Shown piece after piece: positions 30,555 to 37,493 of a stretch of 64,000 nt of DNA. The DNA comes from Pseudomonas sp. GM74 (GTDB lineage: Bacteria > Pseudomonadota > Gammaproteobacteria > Pseudomonadales > Pseudomonadaceae): assembly GCF_000282455.1 (NCBI RefSeq), contig NZ_AKJG01000044.1, positions 62,001-126,000 of the forward strand, in the 5' to 3' direction. Every line of letters begins with the position of its first letter. Within the stretch, counting starts at the first letter, position 1. A program made the position numbers and the translations under genes. Under the pieces are notes generated by a model. It was given only the letters and a program-made list of their open reading frames with translations. It ran no database searches and was not told the DNA's origin.

Positions 30555-31495
30555 TTCGCCGTGTGGTTGACCGCCAGTATCCCGAACTGACCGGCGGCTA
30601 TCACCTGCCGCGCTTTGCCCGGGTGGTGGCCATCCCAGACCCACCCACCAACGCGGGGCTGTGTGACGACTTTCGCCCACGTTTCGCCGCTGACCTTGAG
30701 GTTCTGGGGCCCGACGGCGAGCCCGATACGGCATTGCCACTGCTCCAGGGCGTGCCGCTACCGTTGCCGATCGGTGGCGAGTCCATGGGGATCTACGGCC
30801 TTCCCGATGAAGGCACGATGGTCGTGGTGTCATTTGCCTACGGCCTGCCGCACAAACCCTTTGTCCTGGCCATCCTGCCCCAGGGCTTGAGCCTGCCCAA
30901 CCTGCCCAAAGGCGATCAGGTCTGGCAGCACAGCGAGGCGGTACAGCAACGCGTCGACGCCGATGGCAACTGGCTGCGCCAGACCGATGGCCAGATCCAT
31001 GATCAGGCCAGCGAGCGCCGTGTGGAGGCGCTGGAGAACACTGAACACTACCAGCGCCACAGCGTGACCGTGGATGACCACAGCATCGAGTCAGTGGGTG
31101 GCATCAAAAAGATCGAGGCCCTGGGCTCGCTCAAGCTGCTCTCAGGCGGCTCCGCCAGCCTGGCGGCCGTGGACGACCTGCATCAGGCCACCGGGCGCGA
31201 CCTGAATCTGGTCGTGGGGCAGAAGCTCAATGCTTCGGTGGGTGGCGATATGGAAGAGCGCATTGCCGGCCTACGGCGCAGTGTCGCGGAAAAGACCTGG
31301 ATGGGATCGGAGGGGGTGAACGTGCTACAGGTCCTGTGCGATTTGCTCGACCTGGTGACGGCAATGAGCACGCAACTGGCCGGCCATACCCATGTTCCCG
31401 GGCCGGAGCCGAGCCCGAGCGATGCGGAGGCCTTTACCGATAATGCGGCACAGGCCATCGCGCTCGTCGGTCAGCTAAAACCCATCACCCTGTAG
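30542..31495 (+). CDS. Baseplate spike protein (gpV/gp5-type OB fold)
   Basis: The 317-residue protein contains an OB-fold-like N-terminal part (YHLPRFARVVAIPDPPTN... LPIGGESMGIYGLPDEGTMVVVSFAYG). A helical stretch (AVQQRVDADGNWLRQTDGQI) follows, then a repetitive beta region likely to form the needle (IESVGGIKKIEALGSLKLLSGGSASL). The C-terminus has HTHVPGPEPSPSD, a histidine-containing tip segment as in many spikes. It is the last gene of the late operon; the inverted repeats of the cargo element start a few bases after its stop. Confidence 0.78.
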   Translation: MEDVIRRVVDRQYPELTGGYHLPRFARVVAIPDPPTNAGLCDDFRPRFAADLEVLGPDGEPDTALPLLQGVPLPLPIGGESMGIYGLPDEGTMVVVSFAYGLPHKPFVLAILPQGLSLPNLPKGDQVWQHSEAVQQRVDADGNWLRQTDGQIHDQASERRVEALENTEHYQRHSVTVDDHSIESVGGIKKIEALGSLKLLSGGSASLAAVDDLHQATGRDLNLVVGQKLNASVGGDMEERIAGLRRSVAEKTWMGSEGVNVLQVLCDLLDLVTAMSTQLAGHTHVPGPEPSPSDAEAFTDNAAQAIALVGQLKPITL

Positions 31496-31502
31496 TTAGG
31501 GA

Positions 31503-31566
31503 GTTGCGCAGACTTGCCCCCGATTTGCATTCGACCTGACTAGTCATCTGCATTGGATTTTACCAG
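31503..31566 (+). repeat. Left end repeats of the cargo element
   Basis: TTTGCATTCGACCTGACTAG (31524-31543) and TCTGCATTGGATTTTACCAG (31547-31566) are 23 bases apart. A third, weaker copy, GTTGCGCAGACTTGCCCCCG, is at 31503-31522. Read on the opposite strand, the right flank (35076-35140) has the same series: the middle copies match at 17 of 20 positions and the inner copies at 14 of 20. Confidence 0.65.
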
Positions 31567-31779
31567 CGCGATTCGTGGCCATGACCGACAGAAGACGACC
31601 CACAGAGGCCTGTAGTGAAGGATTGAGCCAAACGCGGATGCTCTGAGCGGCACTGGCTGACCAAAATCACCCTCTCGATGTTGCGTAGAAGCGAGGCCCT
31701 TCATAGAGGCATATTCATATTTGATAAGGATTGCTAGGATGCCTTTCTTACTCTAAAACACCGAGACAGGGAGATTCGC

Positions 31780-33381
31780 ATGAGTGCAGAAAAGTACTCC
31801 AGCGCTATAAAGTCCATAAAAACCGATTTGAGTCGATACACTCATCGCTCTGTTTTTTCTATGTCGGTGCAGTATCTAAGAACCAGAAATACTGACGCGG
31901 TAGAAGAAGTCAAAAAAATGCCTTGGCTTGTTATGCTGCTTGTTAAGTTTTCCTTTTTAGAATCTGAGGGTGTATTAGAAATTAACGAAAGTCAGTTTTA
32001 TCTGATTGCCAACAAACTTTACAGCCTGCAAAGTCTCGCTTCAAATATTAAAACAAGACCTCTCGATCTAAAATTGCGCGCGCTTACTGTTCAGCAATTA
32101 TGGTACCAGCAAAGTCATCAAAAGGACTATTTATCCTTGATCAGACAAAGTCATTTAATGAGGCGCGATGACGGGTTTTACGACAAGAAGTTTCGAGAGA
32201 TTACGGGGATAGATATTGATAATTTTTTTACTGTTGCATTGTATATGATGACGCTGGCGCGATCAGATGCAGCATCGAACGTAATGGAAGTTAGTCTGCC
32301 TTCGATTGTTTTTCACTTGACGCCTAATGTCCCTCTGTCTCAACTGGCTAAATTTTTCGAATTGCTCGCAATTAAATTCGAGGATATATCGGACTTCTTA
32401 AAAAAAGGTCATGAACTGAAGGGGGAGCCTCAAAGCGAGTACTTCCAGGAGACGCCGTTTAAGTTGAAGCCCATCGTGATCGATGGTTCGAGTGTTTATA
32501 TATTTAATTCAAGAGTGTTTGTGACTGGTGTAAGTCTTCTGTTGCCCGCGCTACTCAAAAAGAAAATAAATAATTATAAGAATGAGTTTGGTTCGGATAT
32601 GGAGAGCTACGTTGGACGCCTTATTGCCATTTCAGGCCTTCAGCATATTACTGAGCGTGAAATTGGGCAACTTTATGCTAGCGCAGGATTGCGCGCTAAA
32701 CTTAAAGAAGAAGGGGTAAGTGGTAAAGTTGTAGATTTCGCTTTGTCTGATGGAAAAGATAGAGTTGTTCTAATTGAGTGCAAAGCAGTTGAGCCAAGCG
32801 ATGTGGTTAAAGCATCCTATGATCCTGAGGTTTTAAGGGCGTCGTTAGAGAATAGTTTTATAAATGCTATCGTCCAGGGGGAGGAGACAAAGTTTATTTT
32901 ATCAAAAATCCCGGAGTTCGAGGGTAAGAAATTTAAGCTAATTGTGATCACCCACCAAGAATTTAATATTTTCGGAGGGGCAATGGTTGGTGAGTGTATA
33001 GATTTCGGACTGGAAGATAGACTTTGTAAAAAGTACGGTGAACTACCCATTGAATTGAACGATGTTGCATATGTGACGGTTGGAGATTTTGAAAGCTTAA
33101 TGAGCGCCCATTCTATTGGTAAAATAAATTTCCATGACTTCATTGATGAATGCTTACAGCAGCAATTAAATCCCGCGGGCAAGAGATTCTCAATGTCGCA
33201 GATGGTTGAGGAAAAAATAAAAGTTTCAGTCCCTCAGATACCAGAACTTTCTGCGGAGATGGATCTCCATACAAATCGCATTTTTTCCGCTATGAAAGGA
33301 AGCAAAGCGAGATGGATTGGTAAGGTTGCTGAATTCATCTCCGCTTCAGATTATTTGGCAGCCCATATTCGGGCTAAATAG
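31780..33381 (+). CDS. Predicted PD-(D/E)XK-type nuclease, probable defence gene
   Basis: The 533-residue protein is AT-rich in coding, unlike the phage operon. Its first 300 residues are helical with no recognised domain. Residues about 290-350 have a restriction-endonuclease-like signature: a helix (GQLYASAGLRAKLKEE), then VVDFALSD and, eleven residues on, VVLIECKA, which gives Asp...Glu-x-Lys. A later beta strand FKLIVITHQEF fits the same fold. GGGAG precedes the ATG. Together with the DUF2971 gene after it, and its location in a P2-type cargo hotspot, this suggests antiphage or plasmid-restricting activity. No named family is assigned. Confidence 0.7.
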   Translation: MSAEKYSSAIKSIKTDLSRYTHRSVFSMSVQYLRTRNTDAVEEVKKMPWLVMLLVKFSFLESEGVLEINESQFYLIANKLYSLQSLASNIKTRPLDLKLRALTVQQLWYQQSHQKDYLSLIRQSHLMRRDDGFYDKKFREITGIDIDNFFTVALYMMTLARSDAASNVMEVSLPSIVFHLTPNVPLSQLAKFFELLAIKFEDISDFLKKGHELKGEPQSEYFQETPFKLKPIVIDGSSVYIFNSRVFVTGVSLLLPALLKKKINNYKNEFGSDMESYVGRLIAISGLQHITEREIGQLYASAGLRAKLKEEGVSGKVVDFALSDGKDRVVLIECKAVEPSDVVKASYDPEVLRASLENSFINAIVQGEETKFILSKIPEFEGKKFKLIVITHQEFNIFGGAMVGECIDFGLEDRLCKKYGELPIELNDVAYVTVGDFESLMSAHSIGKINFHDFIDECLQQQLNPAGKRFSMSQMVEEKIKVSVPQIPELSAEMDLHTNRIFSAMKGSKARWIGKVAEFISASDYLAAHIRAK

Positions 33382-33511
33382 CTCTCAAAGATTTATGGAT
33401 GAGAGACTTGCAATGGTGCGAGTAAGTGAGTGGGCATATTCGTTGCTTTTTTTCAGGCCAGCTCGCAATGCTTAAGGCATCTCTGCACATAATGAAAAGG
33501 TAGTGAACAAT

Positions 33512-34978
33512 ATGAAGAGCTTTATGCCTGAGTACTTATACAGGTTCCGCACCGTCGACAGTTTGCTGGGGTTGACCAGAGAAAGCGAACTTGAGGGGAC
33601 ATACATATACTTTGCATCTCCGGCGCAACTCAACGACCCACTTGAAGGTTATAGAGAGCTAATTTGGAAAGGCGACAGTATCATTTGGACTAATTTCTTC
33701 AAGCATTACATTGAATGCCTTTTTATTCGAAACACCCAATACTTCACACAGCAATTTGAGGGTTTACAATTCCCAATTCATCCTCACTTGAATGATGTTC
33801 CACCAACGCATGCAAAAGCGATCATAGACAATATTTATAAATTTATCGAAAATAAAAATATACAAAGGCACATCGCATACTTATCTAGCAATCAAAGAAC
33901 GGTGTATAGCAGTGAGCTATTGCTTCATACCCGTGCCATACAACTGTTTGCAATGCATGTTGTCTCGAAAGTTTTGGTTGAGTATGGATTGGTGCCTGAC
34001 GGGTATGGCATAAATGGTGAGTCCCCTGAAAATCTCTTGATTACTTCAAATAAATTGCTTGACTCCTTAGAGCAAAGAGTTGATTCGGTCAGGGGTAAAA
34101 TATTCGATCAAACTATGCTCGCTGCCTTGCAAAGTATAGATTTGACTGATGGCTACATTCGCTTCAAACAGCAGGAGTCATCCAATTGGGTACGTCTCTG
34201 CAATGAATTCCCTGAGGAGTTTCTAAACTCCAGGATCCGCTTAACCTCCCCAGATTGGTTCGTTTCATGCTTCATGGATAATTGTTCTAACTCATCTATT
34301 TGGGGTAGTTACGGCGACAACCACAAAGGAGCTTGCTTGAAGTTTAAGGTCACAACGATTTCCGAAAACTCTATCTTGCCACTTCAAGTGCCTTCACTGC
34401 GCGAGGGTGTTCAGTGGTGGACCGAAAAAAATTTCGTCTTCCACAAAGTTGACTACAAAAGAAAAAGCCCGGAACTGGATTTTTTTTCCAGTTTCGGCGC
34501 CTATACAGAGGGCGAACTTATTAGTAAGTGGTATTCAAATGAAAGCGGCGACATAAGCTCGCGTACAAATGAAGTGTTCGGTGATCTCAGCACATGGCAA
34601 ACTAAATATCACTTAAATCATCAAATAAGCCTGACAACGAAAACCCGGCACTGGGCTAATGAGCAGGAATACAGGCTCATCTTGCAATCGAATTTTCATT
34701 CTTATATTAATGCCAATGACAGGAAGCTAAAATACAATTTCAATGACCTGGAGGGGATTATATTTGGCATCAATACTCCATTGTCCGAAAAATACCAAAT
34801 AATGCAAATGGTAGAAAAAATGTGTAAGTCTCGAAACCGGGAAGACTTCACGTTCTACCAAGCTTATTACAGCGATACAGTTGACGACATTCAATATCGA
34901 CCGATAGCACACGCAACTGCAAATAATGGAATTACACGCCATTCTTATAATAACAAAGAACCAAATAGTGGGGCGTAG
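33512..34978 (+). CDS. DUF2971 domain protein, possible defence partner
   Basis: The 488-residue protein has DUF2971 hallmarks: LYRFRTVDSLLGL near the start, FASPAQLNDPLEGY, then SIWGSYGDNHKGACLKFKV near residue 265, and WANEQEYRLIL near 385. The biochemical role of the domain is not established; it appears often in accessory and defence loci. The start could be the GTG at 33503 (three codons upstream), which sits close to AAAAGG, or the ATG used here. It follows the nuclease gene by 130 bases in the same direction. Its codons are AT-rich like its neighbour's, supporting joint acquisition. Confidence 0.75.
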   Translation: MKSFMPEYLYRFRTVDSLLGLTRESELEGTYIYFASPAQLNDPLEGYRELIWKGDSIIWTNFFKHYIECLFIRNTQYFTQQFEGLQFPIHPHLNDVPPTHAKAIIDNIYKFIENKNIQRHIAYLSSNQRTVYSSELLLHTRAIQLFAMHVVSKVLVEYGLVPDGYGINGESPENLLITSNKLLDSLEQRVDSVRGKIFDQTMLAALQSIDLTDGYIRFKQQESSNWVRLCNEFPEEFLNSRIRLTSPDWFVSCFMDNCSNSSIWGSYGDNHKGACLKFKVTTISENSILPLQVPSLREGVQWWTEKNFVFHKVDYKRKSPELDFFSSFGAYTEGELISKWYSNESGDISSRTNEVFGDLSTWQTKYHLNHQISLTTKTRHWANEQEYRLILQSNFHSYINANDRKLKYNFNDLEGIIFGINTPLSEKYQIMQMVEKMCKSRNREDFTFYQAYYSDTVDDIQYRPIAHATANNGITRHSYNNKEPNSGA

Positions 34979-35075
34979 CACTGTACGCCAGTTTTAACGT
35001 CTGCAATTGAGCGAAGTCCGACTTCTCGACTGCCACCTATTGGCTGTTCTCTGCCGATCATGATTACAAAGCGTG

Positions 35076-35140
35076 CTGGTCAAGTCCGATGTAATCACTG
35101 GTCAGGTCGAACGCAACCGGCTGGTCAAGTGGAGTGCAAT
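35076..35140 (-). repeat. Right end repeats of the cargo element
   Basis: Three copies are visible: CTGGTCAAGTCCGATGTAAT (35076-35095), CTGGTCAGGTCGAACGCAAC (35098-35117) and CTGGTCAAGTGGAGTGCAAT (35121-35140). CTGGTCARGT is invariant apart from one R position. The outermost copy contains the TGA stop of the minus-strand HTH gene, so the element appears to have landed on the 3' end of that gene. Confidence 0.72.
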
Positions 35141-35457
35141 TTCGCAGTAGCTTGCGCTTCAGCTAAAGCCGGCGGGCCGGCCGGTAGTGGCCCTAACTCG
35201 ACTTCGGCCCCCTGCGCGCGCATGGTGGCGACGACACGGGACAATTCGTCCTCACTCAGCGTAAGCAAGGCTGCCATGTAGAAGTGCATGTGCATGCCCA
35301 TCACGCGGTCCTCAGTGCGGCCCGTGTACTTGCGCCACTGCGACCCTTTCCCCAACCCGGCCAGATCCGCCATCTGTGGACTGGTGAACCCCAGTTCGAT
35401 TTTTAGGCGCGCCAAATCTTCCGCCGTGGGCGGTCCATAGTGCTGAATTCGTTTCAT
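35125..35457 (-). CDS. XRE-like helix-turn-helix phage protein, 3' end possibly replaced
   Basis: The 110-residue protein starts MKRIQHYGPPTAEDLARLKI. It has a helix-turn-helix-like region LGFTSPQMADLAGLGKGSQWRKYTG, followed by a helical segment (MHFYMAALLTLSEDELSRVV). The first ATG of the open frame (35490) lies 11 codons upstream and is less likely. The last codons (ATAKLHST, then TGA) coincide with the outer repeat of the cargo element, so the original C-terminus was probably replaced. It heads a leftward block with two small membrane proteins behind it. Confidence 0.72.
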   Translation of the reverse strand: MKRIQHYGPPTAEDLARLKIELGFTSPQMADLAGLGKGSQWRKYTGRTEDRVMGMHMHFYMAALLTLSEDELSRVVATMRAQGAEVELGPLPAGPPALAEAQATAKLHST

Positions 35458-35505
35458 TGAAAGTCCGAAAGCCCCAACACGTTGGGGCAAAACTGAAAAG
35501 GTCAG

Positions 35506-35670
35506 TTACAGGTGCGAGATATAGGTGTAAGCCAAGAACACCGCACCGGCGCATGCGGCACCAATTAGGAACGGCAGTAGACCGTAAGTGGGCTTCTTGC
35601 TCAGGAGCTTGTCCAGGGCGGCGATCTCATCGGCCATCGGCTTGATCGGCGTCTTGTGGCTGTGGTTCAT
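35506..35670 (-). CDS. Small membrane protein (54 aa)
   Basis: The frame begins MNHSHKTPIKPMADEIAALD, then KLLSKKPTYG and a hydrophobic helix (LLPFLIGAACAGAVFLAYTY). One membrane span and a cytoplasmic, His-containing N-terminus are predicted. It lies 48 bases upstream of the HTH gene on the same strand. A short hairpin, CCCCAACACGTTGGGG (35473-35488), lies between the two. No function known. Confidence 0.6.
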   Translation of the reverse strand: MNHSHKTPIKPMADEIAALDKLLSKKPTYGLLPFLIGAACAGAVFLAYTYISHL

Positions 35671-35789
35671 CGTTCATCCTCGTAAGGGGGTGGCAGGCGC
35701 GCCTATCGCGGCCCTTTGGGGTAATTTGGACTGATTCCCGGTAAAGCTCAAGGCCGAGAGGGTTGGCCCCGATGTTCGGGGCCGGTGAC

Positions 35790-35984
35790 TCAGGGTTTGT
35801 TTAGCAGGTTGATCAGGGAAACTACCGCGGTAATCAGGGCCGCTCCAACCAGTAGCGGGTAAAACATTCCTTCCCGCCTCAACTTCTGTTCTTCGGCGAT
35901 TAGCTTGCGGGTCTCTGCGACTAACTTCCGATTTTCTAACTGGAGCTTATCCAGTTCGAGGTAGGCTTTTTCATCTAGGTCCAT
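35790..35984 (-). CDS. Small coiled-coil membrane protein (64 aa)
   Basis: MDLDEKAYLELDKLQLENRK and the next 20 residues form a highly charged heptad-like helix. A single membrane span (YPLLVGAALITAVVSLINLL) and a short tail follow. Its layout mirrors the 83-residue late-operon protein at 20830, but with the helix order reversed. It is probably cotranscribed with the two genes to its left on the same strand. No family name recognised. Confidence 0.65.
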   Translation of the reverse strand: MDLDEKAYLELDKLQLENRKLVAETRKLIAEEQKLRREGMFYPLLVGAALITAVVSLINLLNKP

Positions 35985-36065
35985 CTGGCTTCCTTGGTTT
36001 GGGCGGCGCCTTCTGCGTCCCCCTTGGAAGCTATATTGACCCTTTAGGGGTCAATTAGAAAGGTC

Positions 36066-36800
36066 GTGTTGTGCCAACATTTCCACTATTTACGTGACTG
36101 CACTGGCTGCCGCTGGCGCTTGGGCAGCGCACGCCCCCATGTGCCTTCTCTTCACTGGAAAAACTCTTGCGCGAAGAAAGCGCAGGCAAGGAACGCACTT
36201 TTCCCCCTCCCGCCGACGGGCTTTGCGTCCCTTTTTTTTGCAACGACAGGTGGTGGTGCAAACGATGCTGCCGCCCAAGCCCGCTGCGGGTTCTGTGGGC
36301 GGTTAAGCATTTGCACGGAGTGCAAGGTTTTGCAAAGAAGTGCAGTGGCGTTGCACTGCGTTATGGAACGGCTGCGAATTACTCAGGGGAGGAAGGTGTC
36401 CGGTTTACTAGGGCTGCGGGTGCGAAAACCAGCGGGAGACGGAGTTTTCGTTTTCGGAACCGTTCGCACCAGGTGCGAATCAGTCATCACCCAGCCCAAT
36501 AACAAAGCGGCTGTTAGGCCCAGCCTGTGCGGCTTTCCGCAGTTTTGTGGTATTGCACAGCATCGCCACCATTCCCCGACAGTGAGTAACGATTTGGAGG
36601 GCGCGAAAAAGCTCCAAAAAGGACGGCGCATAGCCATTTTTCATGCGTGGGCTGGGAAAAGGGTAATTTTAGTAAGCAAGGGATCAAAGCGGGCTGGAGC
36701 CCCCGTAGCGCTTGACTCTCACCTATTACCTCAGAGGGTAATATCAGGTAAGAGAAAGGGTAATATTTTATTCAAGCTCTTATTTTACTGGGTTTGGTAG
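36066..36800 (+). other. 1.1-kb region without a confident gene (35985-37114); one long doubtful frame
   Basis: The longest frame here would encode 244 residues rich in Cys, Arg and His, but a second plus-strand frame (36167-36502) is equally open and neither has a good ribosome site. The stretch 36230-36305 has a T8 run and the dyad CCGCCCAAGCCCGC / GCGGG...GTGGGCGG, which may be structured RNA. P4-type replicons have an immunity RNA near their replication control region, so a non-coding role is conceivable. I make no protein call. Confidence 0.3.
36311..36356. repeat. Second TGCAC/GTGCA palindrome cluster
   Basis: TTGCACGGAGTGCAA (36311-36325) and GTGCAGTGGCGTTGCAC (36340-36356) are palindromes built on the same TGCAC half-site as the operators at 10466-10554. 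They could be extra repressor sites near the right end of the prophage. Confidence 0.4.
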
Positions 36801-36934
36801 GTGTTGGTTATTACTTGTACTGAAGGTAATTTCATAACCTTTTTCTTACCTTATTATTACCTCTATAGGATGTATGAACTACTTGGTTTTAATGGCTTCC
36901 GTTCGGTTTTCGGCAACACATTACCAATATTACC
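36662..36934. repeat. GGTAAT(AT)/ATTACC iteron-like array
   Basis: At least eight copies lie in 273 bases: GGTAAT 36662-36667, TATTACC 36724-36730, GGTAATAT 36737-36744 and 36759-36766, GGTAAT 36825-36830, TATTATTACC 36852-36861, ATTACC 36920-36925 and AATATTACC 36926-36934. The DNA around them is AT-rich. Iterons of this size next to AT-rich DNA are typical of origins bound by a replication initiator; the phage toprim-helicase is the obvious candidate. Confidence 0.55.
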
Positions 36935-37010
36935 TTTTTCCCATGCCTCAACATAAATCGGCTCGGGCGCAATTTTTCGCCCCCTCGCAGCGTGCTCGTC
37001 CAAAAACCCA

Positions 37011-37029
37011 TGGGACTGCCATGGGACTG
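37011..37029 (+). repeat. Right integrase arm-type repeats (candidate)
   Basis: Two copies of TGGGACTG (37011-37018 and 37022-37029) spaced 11 bases, 86 bases from the attR core. They mirror the TGGGACAG pair near attL in sequence, spacing, orientation and distance. Confidence 0.5.
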
Positions 37030-37114
37030 GCGCGCTCCGATTTTCAAGAGAGTCATCAGGCTACAGCCCTTGTAAACGAATAGCTTTCATAATCATAGTG
37101 ACTTGGCGGGTAGT

Positions 37115-37137
37115 TTCGAATCTCTCCTTCACCGCCA
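37115..37137 (+). repeat. attR core (23 bp)
   Basis: Exact copy of the last 23 bases of tRNA-Ser at 2276-2298. It is not preceded by the rest of a tRNA, so it marks the right boundary of the prophage. Confidence 0.92.
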
Positions 37138-37150
37138 AATTCGATGTAAA

Positions 37151-37186
37151 CAAAACCCCTGGTTTCGAAAGAAACCGGGGGTTTTG
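37151..37186 (+). terminator. Original chromosomal tRNA-Ser terminator
   Basis: CAAAACCCCTGGTTTC, short loop, GAAACCGGGGGTTTTG is a strong stem. It lies 13 bases after attR, the distance expected for the tRNA terminator before prophage insertion. The prophage carries its own analogue at 2312-2348. Confidence 0.75.
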
Positions 37187-37493
37187 TGTTCTTGGCGTTT
37201 GATTTTCGCCAAGCAAGAAACAAGAAGCGTCTACCGCACTAGCAATGACCTGGCAGGTCCGGCTGCTAGACTGCTCAAACTCTTCGAACGGAATCGACAT
37301 CATGCCCCATTCCCGCGCCAGCTTTAGCGGCGTAGCCAAGTTCATCGCGCCGTACGCTTCGAAGACGGCAGCTAACTCCAGTTCCCGGCAATGCGCCGGA
37401 GTGTTTCGAACTTTCGCCAACTGATGCAAACGATCCCGTCACCTCGCTGGCGTTTGAGGCGCGGGCTGAATTTCTGAACAGAAAGGAACATTC
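37187..37493. other. Intergenic region, no gene supported
   Basis: A minus-strand frame overlaps here but runs through the terminator hairpin and attR, so I reject it. The segment holds nothing else that I recognise, apart from the likely promoter region of the YbjQ-family gene. Confidence 0.5.

Larger units (their letters stand above)
31503..35140. mobile_element. Candidate non-autonomous cargo element within the prophage
   Basis: About 3.6 kb carrying two AT-rich genes is framed by arrays of 20-bp repeats in inverted orientation, three per side with a 22-23 bp period. The left array begins eight bases after the spike stop; the right array includes the stop of the HTH gene at 35125. IS21-like and Tn7-like elements have such multi-site ends for their DDE transposases. 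No transposase is present, so movement would need help in trans. Exact termini and target duplication could not be fixed. Confidence 0.55.
2276..37137. mobile_element. P2-like prophage integrated in tRNA-Ser(GGA)
   Basis: The element is bounded by 23-bp direct repeats (attL 2276-2298, attR 37115-37137). It contains an integrase, a replication toprim-helicase, repressor/Cro-type regulators, an Ogr-type late activator and a full P2-type head module with portal and terminase pointing away from O-N-M-L. It also has a contractile tail with sheath, tube, frameshifted chaperone, tape measure, baseplate J/I and fibres. P2-type proteins D, U, X and a recognisable endolysin are not found by name. All structural frames are open, apart from a terminase that overruns its expected stop. 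It may be inducible, although the lack of a lysis cassette argues for caution. Confidence 0.93.

Noticed and set aside
35076..35140. Short regularly spaced repeats considered as a CRISPR array
   Set aside because: Repeats are degenerate, only three, with 2-3 base gaps instead of spacers, and have an inverted counterpart at 31503-31566.
35060..35281. Plus-strand frame covering the right end repeats
   Set aside because: It is a read-through of the 22-23 bp repeats and antisense to the HTH gene.
36167..36502. 111-residue plus-strand frame in the gene-poor right end of the prophage
   Set aside because: It competes with another open frame in the same DNA, has no ribosome site and includes likely structured or regulatory sequence.
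37061..37429. 122-residue minus-strand frame over attR
   Set aside because: It would be translated through the attachment core and the tRNA terminator hairpin.
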